Shown here piece after piece: positions 7,193-12,749 of a stretch of 13,667 bases of DNA. This DNA comes from Gemmatimonadota bacterium (GTDB lineage: Bacteria > Gemmatimonadota > Gemmatimonadetes > Gemmatimonadales > GWC2-71-9). Numbering within the stretch: position 1 is the stretch's first letter; each line of letters begins with the position of its first letter. The position numbers and the translations under genes were made by a program. The DNA lies in the NCBI GenBank assembly GCA_016880225.1, contig JAEHDT010000229.1:1-13667 (forward strand), in the 5' to 3' direction. A model generated the notes under the pieces. It searched no databases and had not been told where the DNA came from. It worked only from the letters and a program-made list of their open reading frames with translations.

Positions 7193-8479
7193 ATGCAAGG
7201 ACAAGCCCTACCTGGCTTCCGCGACTTCTTTCCTGAAGAACTGGCTCTCCGCAATCACATCTTCGCGACCTGGCGCGAGGTAGCGCGCCGGTACGGCTTC
7301 CAGGAGTACGACGGGCCGCCGCTCGAGCCGTTGGAGCTGTACACCCAGAAGAGCGGCGACGAGATCGTGCAGCAGTTGTACAGCTTTCGGGACAGAGGCG
7401 ACCGCGAGGTGGCGCTCCGACCCGAGATGACGCCGACTCTCGCCCGGATGGTGGGTGCGCGGGCGCAGGCCCTGAAGAAGCCGATCCGCTGGTTCTCGAT
7501 CCCCCAGCTGTTCCGCTACGAGCGGCAGCAGCGGGGGAGACTGCGCGAGCACTTTCAGCTCAACATGGACATCATTGGCGAGGCGAGCCCGCTCGCGGAC
7601 GCGGAGCTCATTGCCGCGGTGATCGACATCGTGCGGGCGTTCGGGTTCGGACCGGGCGAGGTGCAGCTGCGCATGTCCGATCGGCGGGTGCTGCACGCGC
7701 TGCTCGTGGCACACGGCCTCACCGAGGCGCAGCTCCCCGCGGCCTACGCGGCGATCGACAAGAGCGAGCGCGTGCCCCGGGAGGCGCTCGCGGAGCAGCT
7801 CGAGAAGGCGGGCTGTGCCGCCCGGGCGATCGACGGGGTGTTCGCCGTCGCCGCCCTGCGGGGGCTACCCGACGTGCTACGCGCGGTCGGAGCGGTGCCA
7901 GGCGGGCGGGGCGTGGCCGACGCTCTTTCCGAGGCGCACGCGGCGCTGGTCGCCATGGGGCTCGCCGCCTTCGTGCAGATCGACCTGAGCATCGTGCGTG
8001 GGCTCGCGTACTACACCGGGATCGTGTTCGAGCTGTTCGACACGGCGAAGACGCTGCGAGCGGTATGCGGCGGCGGGCGCTACGACGGACTGCTCAAGGC
8101 GCTCGGAGGAGTCGACCTGCCGGCGCTGGGATTCGGCATGGGGGACGTGGTCCTCGGAGAACTGTTGCGTGAGCACAAGCGCTCCTTCGAGGCGCCGGGT
8201 CAGCTCGACGCCTTTTTAGTCGCGGTGAGCGGCGACGACGTCGCACCCGTGCTGAAGCTGGCGCACGAGCTGCGCGACCGCGGCGTGGCCGTCGAGTATG
8301 GCCTGCGGCACGCCGTCATCCGCAAGCAGCTCGAGCTGGCCGTGGCCCGGGGGGCGGCGCGCGCCGTGATCGTCGGGCCCGAGGAGCGACAGGCGCAGGC
8401 GGCGGTGGTGCGGGACCTGAAGGCCGGCACCGAGGAGAAGGTGCCGCTCACGAGACTGCTGAGCGGTTTCTTTCGCTAA
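7193..8479 (+). CDS. hisS: Histidyl-tRNA synthetase
   Basis: HisRS is a class II aminoacyl-tRNA synthetase that charges tRNA-His with histidine. The 428-residue protein shows the opening PGFRDFFPEE, the block LYTQKSGDEIVQQLYSF, ALRPEMTPTLARM, and motif 2 at about 104-130 (LFRYERQQRGRLREHFQLN). The histidine-binding signature RGLAYYTG begins at R269, followed by CGGGRYDGL. The anticodon-binding domain occupies about 345-428. Motif 3 is unusual: it reads GFGMGDVVL at 313-321, where well-studied HisRS proteins have a GLERL-type sequence with the class-defining arginine. I recall this form from other bacterial HisRS proteins, so it may mark a subfamily rather than a defect. The paralogue HisZ is unlikely because the catalytic histidine-binding motifs are retained. 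The ATG lies nine bases after folC without an obvious Shine-Dalgarno, and the stop overlaps proS by one base (TAATG). Confidence 0.94.
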   Translation: MQGQALPGFRDFFPEELALRNHIFATWREVARRYGFQEYDGPPLEPLELYTQKSGDEIVQQLYSFRDRGDREVALRPEMTPTLARMVGARAQALKKPIRWFSIPQLFRYERQQRGRLREHFQLNMDIIGEASPLADAELIAAVIDIVRAFGFGPGEVQLRMSDRRVLHALLVAHGLTEAQLPAAYAAIDKSERVPREALAEQLEKAGCAARAIDGVFAVAALRGLPDVLRAVGAVPGGRGVADALSEAHAALVAMGLAAFVQIDLSIVRGLAYYTGIVFELFDTAKTLRAVCGGGRYDGLLKALGGVDLPALGFGMGDVVLGELLREHKRSFEAPGQLDAFLVAVSGDDVAPVLKLAHELRDRGVAVEYGLRHAVIRKQLELAVARGAARAVIVGPEERQAQAAVVRDLKAGTEEKVPLTRLLSGFFR

Positions 8480-9972
8480 TGGCCCAGGCCCAGAAGATCA
8501 CCCCACGCGCAAAGGACTACAGCGAGTGGTACAACGACGTCATCATGCAAGCCGAGCTGGCGGACTATTCGCCGGTGCGCGGCTGCATGGTGATCCGGCC
8601 ACATGGCTACCGGCTGTGGGAGCTGATGCAGCGTGCCTTGGACGACATGTTCAAGGCGACGGGCCACCAGAACGCCTACTTCCCGCTCTTCATCCCCATG
8701 AGCTTCCTCGCGAAGGAAGCGGAGCACGTGGAGGGATTCGCCAAAGAAGTGGCGCTCGTCACCCACACCCGTCTCAAAGCGACGGGCAAAGCCGGCGCGC
8801 AGGCGGTGATGGTCGACCCCGAGTCGGCGCTGGATGAGCCACTCGTCGTTCGTCCGACGTCCGAAACGATCATCTACGCCATGTTCGCCAAGTGGGTCCA
8901 GAGCTATCGCGATCTGCCCCTGCTCATGAATCAGTGGTGCAACATCGTGCGTTGGGAACTGCGCACCCGGCTGTTCCTGCGGACGACGGAGTTCCTATGG
9001 CAGGAGGGACATACGGCCCACGCCACGGAACCCGAGGCCGAGGCGGAAGCACGGCAGATGCTGGGTGTGTACCGGACCTTCCAGGAGGAGTGGATGGCGA
9101 TGCCGGTGATCACCGGCAAGAAGACCGAGAGCGAGAAGTTCGCGGGCGCGCTGCGCACCTACGCCCTGGAAGCGCTGATGCAGGACAACAAGGCGCTGCA
9201 GGCGGGCACGTCGCACAACCTCGGACAGAACTTCGCCAAGGCGTTCAACGTGCAATACCAGACGGCGGCTGGCGGCCTGGAATACGTCTGGAACACGTCC
9301 TGGGGCGTGACCACCCGCATGATCGGCGGGCTGGTGATGACGCATTCGGACGACAACGGGCTCGTGTGCCCGCCCAAACTGGCGCCGGTGCAGGTGGCGA
9401 TCGTGCCCATCTGGAAGTCCGAGGAGGAGAAGGGCAGGGTGCTGGAGGTGGGGGAGGGCGTGAAGCAGGAACTCGCGCGCGCGGGAGTGCGCGTCGAGCT
9501 CGACGCCCGCGAGAACCTGAAGCCCGGCGCCAAGTACTTCGAGTGGGAGGCGAAGGGGGTGCCCTTACGCCTGGAGATCGGGCCACGCGACGTAGCGGCG
9601 GGACAGGTGATGGCCGCGCGTCGTACCGGGGGGAAGGCACCCGCGAGGCTCCCGGGGATCGCGGGATCCGTGACGGCCGCGCTGGACCAGATTCAAGCCG
9701 CCCTGTTCCGCTCGGCGAAGGACCGGCGCGAGGCGCACTCGATCCGCGGTGCCTCGAAGCCGCAGTTCATCGAGTTCATGAAGGGTCCCGGCGGATTCGC
9801 CTACGGCGGCTTCTGCGGTTCGGGCGCGTGCGAGGCGGAGATCAAGCAGGAAACCGCCGCCACGGTCCGGGTGCTGCCCGATCCCGAGTTTCGCTCGCCC
9901 GACCAGCCCAAGACCTGTATGTGGTGCGGCAAGCCGAGCGTCGCGGAGGCAGTGTGGGCGCAGGCGTACTAG
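8479..9972 (+). CDS. proS: Prolyl-tRNA synthetase, archaeal/eukaryotic type
   Basis: ProRS charges tRNA-Pro with proline. This 497-residue protein is of the shorter archaeal/eukaryotic type, also found in some bacteria such as Thermus. It lacks the editing (INS) domain that bacterial-type ProRS carries between motifs 2 and 3, and it has a C-terminal zinc-binding-like domain instead. Seen directly are the N-terminal DYSEWYNDVI, RPTSE at 125-129, motif 2 at about 151-181 (NQWCNIVRWELRTR, TTEFLWQEGHTAHA), TSHNLGQNF near 244-252, and motif 3 with R280 (TTRMIGGLVMTHSDDNGL). Four cysteines, C446-x4-C451 and C480-x2-C483, are placed as zinc ligands. The protein ends in tyrosine, as this type characteristically does. 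The ATG overlaps the hisS stop (TAATG), so the two synthetases are probably translationally coupled. Confidence 0.96.
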   Translation: MAQAQKITPRAKDYSEWYNDVIMQAELADYSPVRGCMVIRPHGYRLWELMQRALDDMFKATGHQNAYFPLFIPMSFLAKEAEHVEGFAKEVALVTHTRLKATGKAGAQAVMVDPESALDEPLVVRPTSETIIYAMFAKWVQSYRDLPLLMNQWCNIVRWELRTRLFLRTTEFLWQEGHTAHATEPEAEAEARQMLGVYRTFQEEWMAMPVITGKKTESEKFAGALRTYALEALMQDNKALQAGTSHNLGQNFAKAFNVQYQTAAGGLEYVWNTSWGVTTRMIGGLVMTHSDDNGLVCPPKLAPVQVAIVPIWKSEEEKGRVLEVGEGVKQELARAGVRVELDARENLKPGAKYFEWEAKGVPLRLEIGPRDVAAGQVMAARRTGGKAPARLPGIAGSVTAALDQIQAALFRSAKDRREAHSIRGASKPQFIEFMKGPGGFAYGGFCGSGACEAEIKQETAATVRVLPDPEFRSPDQPKTCMWCGKPSVAEAVWAQAY

Positions 9973-9983
9973 TCGCAGTCTCC

Positions 9984-10043
9984 GCATAAGACTACCCTCA
10001 TCACCCCTTCATCCCGCTTTGATCGAGCCAGTGGTACTTATGC
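9984..10043 (+). repeat. Imperfect inverted repeat in the proS-tonB gap
   Basis: GCATAAG (9984-9990) is the exact reverse complement of CTTATGC (10037-10043). Adjacent TACC (9993-9996) pairs with GGTA (10033-10036) after a two-base bulge, giving an 11-pair interrupted stem around a pyrimidine-rich loop of about 36 bases. The arms are AT-richer than their surroundings. No T tract follows, so a classic intrinsic terminator is not supported; it could be an RNA structure, an operator, or chance. Confidence 0.35.
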
Positions 10044-10067
10044 CCCTGGTCCGAGAGCGGGGGGGCG
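10041..10067 (+). promoter_or_regulatory. Potential hairpin covering the tonB ribosome-binding region
   Basis: TGCCCC (10041-10046) can pair with GGGGCG (10062-10067), with one G-T wobble. Inside this stem CCG (10051-10053) pairs with CGG (10058-10060) around an AGAG loop. The structure ends on the base before the tonB ATG and would bury the G-run that is the only ribosome-binding candidate. It shares bases 10041-10043 with the upstream inverted repeat, so the two structures could exclude each other. Function is inferred only. Confidence 0.33.
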
Positions 10068-10940
10068 ATGCGGCAAAGCGAAGCACCTGCAGCGACCCTG
10101 AGCCGCGCACGGTGTGTGCGCTTCTCGTTGCTCGCCGAGCTGTTCGCATCCGGTCCTCGCGGACCGTCGTGGCGCGAGCAACTCACCCCCGGAATGGCAA
10201 CAGCGGGCGGCCACTTGGTCGTGCTCCTGTCGGTCCTTTTCATGCTTCCCGCGCGCTCCGTAGTCGAGTCCATGCCTGAGACCGTGACGTACCTGGACAT
10301 TCCGCCCCCGCCCGCCGCAGGGTCGCCGCGGTCGCTGCTCCCGCCCCGGCCGCCGGTGGTGCGGCAGGGTCTGCGGATACCCGCCGTTCAGCCCGACGTC
10401 GCCCGGCCCGGGATGCTCGCGGGCTTTCAGGAGCTACTGGCGCCGGACAGGGTGACCGGGCTACCGCCGGTGGAGGGGGCCCTCGAGGCGGTGAGCGAGC
10501 TGGACTTCAAGGGCCGCGGCGTGGCCGGTGGCGTGGCGGGTGGCGAGAAGCCCAAGGAGGTTCCCGCGCCCACTGACTCGACGCCGACCGCGGCGGCGGC
10601 GTGGTACGAGGCCGCAGCGGTCGAGGAGCCGCCGATGCTCGTGAACCGGGCCGAGATTCCAACCATCCTGCGCGACCTGTATCCCCCGCTCCTGCTCCAA
10701 GCAGGCGTGGGCGGCGCCGTGAAGGTCGAGTTCGTCGTTGACTCCACGGGTGAAGTCGCCGATGGCTCAGTGCGTATCCTCAGCTCTCCTCAGCCTCAAC
10801 TCGCGTCGGTGACGGGGCCGGCGCTCAAGCGGTTTCGCTTCCGTCCCGGCCGAGTGGTCGTCGGAGGCCAGGCGCGAGCGGTGGCCGTACTCGTCCAGAT
10901 GACCGTGCAGTGGACCGTGACTCAAGGAGGCTTCAGATGA
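10068..10940 (+). CDS. tonB: Energy transducer TonB
   Basis: TonB spans the periplasm and passes proton-motive energy from ExbB-ExbD to outer-membrane transporters for iron complexes, vitamins or glycans. The 290-residue product has a hydrophobic segment at about 48-61 (GHLVVLLSVLFMLP). A proline-rich periplasmic region begins with IPPPP at 79-82, and a TonB C-terminal domain occupies about 193-286, where GVGGAVKVEFVVDSTGEV and ALKRFRFRPGRV are typical. The membrane segment is short, and about 45 residues precede it, more than in E. coli TonB. GTG 10116 (giving MRFSLLAELF) is an alternative start that would bring the N terminus nearer to common TonB forms; ATG 10195 is a third and weaker option. 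The call rests on the C-terminal domain, the proline-rich linker and the exbB-exbD-exbD genes downstream. The stop overlaps exbB as ATGA. Confidence 0.88.
   Translation: MRQSEAPAATLSRARCVRFSLLAELFASGPRGPSWREQLTPGMATAGGHLVVLLSVLFMLPARSVVESMPETVTYLDIPPPPAAGSPRSLLPPRPPVVRQGLRIPAVQPDVARPGMLAGFQELLAPDRVTGLPPVEGALEAVSELDFKGRGVAGGVAGGEKPKEVPAPTDSTPTAAAAWYEAAAVEEPPMLVNRAEIPTILRDLYPPLLLQAGVGGAVKVEFVVDSTGEVADGSVRILSSPQPQLASVTGPALKRFRFRPGRVVVGGQARAVAVLVQMTVQWTVTQGGFR
10926..10930 (+). promoter_or_regulatory. Shine-Dalgarno GGAGG for exbB
   Basis: GGAGG lies within the tonB 3' end, six bases before the ATG at 10937. It decides the exbB start in favour of this ATG over the in-frame upstream GTG at 10910 and indicates efficient re-initiation after tonB. 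Confidence 0.75.
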
Positions 10941-11623
10941 CGTTGGTCGAACTTGCCGGTCGCATGGGGCTCCTGCCCTGGCTGGTGATCACCCTGCTCG
11001 CCGCGCTCAACGTCCTGACGCTCACGGTCGCTGCCGTGAAGTGGCGCCGCCTGCGCGCCCTGCGGAAGGCGACGCGCGAGTTTGCGCCGGAGTTTGCCCG
11101 GGCACTCCAGGAAGACCGTGTCGACGACGCGGTGGTGTTGGCGCAAGTGAACAGCGGTTCCCACCTGGCGCGGGTGCTCGGCGAGGCGTTGGAGCGGGCG
11201 GCGCCGCTGCTCGATGACCCGGACCTTGCGGGGCGCGCGGTCGAGTCCGCGGAGCGTGTGGTACTGCGGGGACAGGTTCGCCTGGCGACCGAACTCAAGC
11301 ACGGGCTATCGGCGCTCGCCACCATCGGCGCGACGGCGCCGTTCGTCGGGCTATTGGGAACGGTCGTGGGGATCACCAACTCGTTCATGGGGATCGCGCG
11401 CTCGGGCGGCGGTGGCATCGAGGCGGTAGCCGGGGGCGTGGGTGAGGCCCTGATCACCACGGCGGTGGGCCTGCTGGTCGCGATCCCCGCGCTGTGGCTC
11501 TACAACTACTTCATCTCCCGTCTGGAGGAGCTCTTCGCCGAGCTGGCATACGTCAGCGATGAGCTGGTCGACTGGTTGTCGCTCCGGCGGGCTGGGGTCG
11601 TCATGAAGTACGAGATCGCGTAA
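10937..11623 (+). CDS. exbB: Biopolymer transport protein ExbB (MotA/TolQ/ExbB family)
   Basis: ExbB forms the inner-membrane pentameric proton-channel scaffold that, with ExbD, powers TonB. The 228-residue protein has a first membrane helix at about 9-30 (MGLLPWLVITLLAALNVLTL) and a cytoplasmic helical region from about 35 to 120. The conserved double-helix proton-channel region lies at about 125-195 (SALATIGATAPFVGLLGTVV, then ALITTAVGLLVAIPALWLYN). This G-T-V-x-G and small-residue pattern is diagnostic of the MotA/TolQ/ExbB family. The start at 10937 is set by the GGAGG upstream and the ATGA overlap with tonB. TolQ is the main alternative, but the adjacent tonB and the absence of tolA, tolB or pal in the window favour ExbB. 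The stop codon overlaps the next gene by one base (TAATG). Confidence 0.92.
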   Translation: MTLVELAGRMGLLPWLVITLLAALNVLTLTVAAVKWRRLRALRKATREFAPEFARALQEDRVDDAVVLAQVNSGSHLARVLGEALERAAPLLDDPDLAGRAVESAERVVLRGQVRLATELKHGLSALATIGATAPFVGLLGTVVGITNSFMGIARSGGGGIEAVAGGVGEALITTAVGLLVAIPALWLYNYFISRLEELFAELAYVSDELVDWLSLRRAGVVMKYEIA

Positions 11624-12111
11624 TGGCGTTCTCGGCGAGGCGGGCTGCGGGCCCGTCCCATATCCCGGCGCTGCGCGCTCTGGGCGGGCAAACCACCATT
11701 GCCGAGCTCAACATCACGCCCATGATCGACGTCATGCTGGCGCTGCTGATCATCTTCATGGTCGTCACGCCCGTGCTGACCGAGTACGCCGCCACGCTCC
11801 CGGTGGCGCGGCATCCGGTGCCCGCGACGCTGGAGGACGCCGTGACACTGGGCATCGACCGCAACGGGATGTTCTTCATCGGCGAGGATACCATTCCGGC
11901 CGGCCGGTTGGGGGAACGGCTGGCGCGGATCTACGCCGCCCGTCCGGGCGACCACCTGCTGTATCTCCGCGCCGACCGAGGTGTGCTGTACCGCCGGGTG
12001 CTCGACGCCGTGGACGCAGCGCGTGGCGCGGGCGTGCGCACCATCGGCGCCATCAGCGTTCCCGCGATGCCGGGCGATTCCGGCCGCGGCGGGCGGGCCC
12101 GGTCGCCATGA
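11623..12111 (+). CDS. exbD: Biopolymer transport protein ExbD (first copy)
   Basis: ExbD is the single-pass inner-membrane partner that sits in the ExbB pore and couples proton flow to TonB. The 162-residue protein has a cytoplasmic N terminus ending in IAELNITPMIDVMLALLIIF, with the essential membrane aspartate at D36. One membrane helix runs to about residue 52. A periplasmic domain of about 100 residues follows, ending with the typical stretch LDAVDAARGAGVRTIGAIS. Its last four bases ATGA overlap the second exbD. The motif NITPMIDVMLALLIIFMV is close to the family consensus, so this is the more canonical of the two copies. TolR belongs to the same family and cannot be excluded by sequence alone. 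Confidence 0.92.
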   Translation: MAFSARRAAGPSHIPALRALGGQTTIAELNITPMIDVMLALLIIFMVVTPVLTEYAATLPVARHPVPATLEDAVTLGIDRNGMFFIGEDTIPAGRLGERLARIYAARPGDHLLYLRADRGVLYRRVLDAVDAARGAGVRTIGAISVPAMPGDSGRGGRARSP

Positions 12112-12563
12112 AGCGGCGCGCGAAGCTTCCCGCGGGGGGAACAGGCGCGGGGTCGGTTGTGGCGGACATCAACATCACGCCGATGGTGGACGTGCTGCTG
12201 TGCCTGCTGATTCTCCAGATGGTGATCCAGCCCGGGCTCCAGAAGGGCCTGGACGTGCAGCTTCCGCTGCCCGAGCGGACCGAACGAGCGACGGCCTCGC
12301 GGGTCCGCGATCAGATCGTGCTTCGCCTCACGGCGGGGCCCCTGTACACGCTGAACGAGGACGCGGTGCCCGCCGCCGACCTCGAGCGCACGCTCCGGGA
12401 GGTCTACCGCAACCGACCTCGGAAGGTGCTATTCGTGGACGCGGCTGAGGACGTTCCCTACGAGGAAGTGATACGCGTCGTGGATGTCGCGCGCGGTGCG
12501 GGTGTCACAGTGGTCGGCCTGGTGCCACGCGCCGGGGAGCAAGTGTCACCCACCCAGCCTTGA
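12108..12563 (+). CDS. exbD: Biopolymer transport protein ExbD (second, divergent copy)
   Basis: This is a second ExbD/TolR family protein of 151 residues, starting inside the stop of the first copy. The membrane motif ADINITPMVDVLLCLLILQM retains the essential aspartate (D28), and the C-terminal periplasmic stretch VIRVVDVARGAGVTVVGLVP matches the family. It differs clearly from its neighbour: its membrane helix contains a cysteine and glutamine (CLLILQMVIQPG), and a charged PLPERTERATAS linker follows. Paired exbD genes after exbB occur in several Gram-negative groups, and the two products may form a heterodimer in one ExbB pore; that is inference. The C terminus (VSPTQP) has no special feature. 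It is the last gene of the tonB cluster, and 186 bases separate it from the lysA start chosen here. Confidence 0.9.
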   Translation: MKRRAKLPAGGTGAGSVVADINITPMVDVLLCLLILQMVIQPGLQKGLDVQLPLPERTERATASRVRDQIVLRLTAGPLYTLNEDAVPAADLERTLREVYRNRPRKVLFVDAAEDVPYEEVIRVVDVARGAGVTVVGLVPRAGEQVSPTQP

Positions 12564-12749
12564 CGGCGGTTCCTGCAGCTCGGCAGCTGGTCTCCGCAGT
12601 GGCGGGGGCGTTCCTGGAGTACCGGGTCGAACGGCGCGCCGCTAGGTTGGAGCATCGGCCAGAGACCCTCGAGGCCGGAGACTCGTGACCAACAGCGTGC
12701 CGTGCGGAGACCGACCACGCCAGCGCCATCGTCGCAGCGGGAAAAGAAT
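12564..12749 (+). other. Intergenic stretch before lysA, nothing firm recognised
   Basis: This gap holds no tRNA, no clear promoter and no terminator with a T run. CAGCT (12576-12580) and AGCTG (12585-12589) could form a five-base hairpin just after the exbD stop, but it is weak. The lysA frame is open across the whole gap from the exbD stop codon; GTG 12702 within it is an alternative lysA start. If transcription of lysA is separate from the tonB cluster, its promoter should lie here. Confidence 0.4.

Noticed and set aside
8892..9989. Open frame of 365 codons on the plus strand in another frame within proS
   Set aside because: The proS frame carries all class II motifs; this one is Arg/Gly/Ala-rich and without domains.
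10018..10042. TTTG ... TACTTATG, resembling a Bacteroidetes-type promoter
   Set aside because: The spacing between the two elements is 13 bases, well short of the roughly 19-21 expected, and a sigma-70 reading (TTGATC at 10019-10024 with TACTTA) also has too short a spacer.
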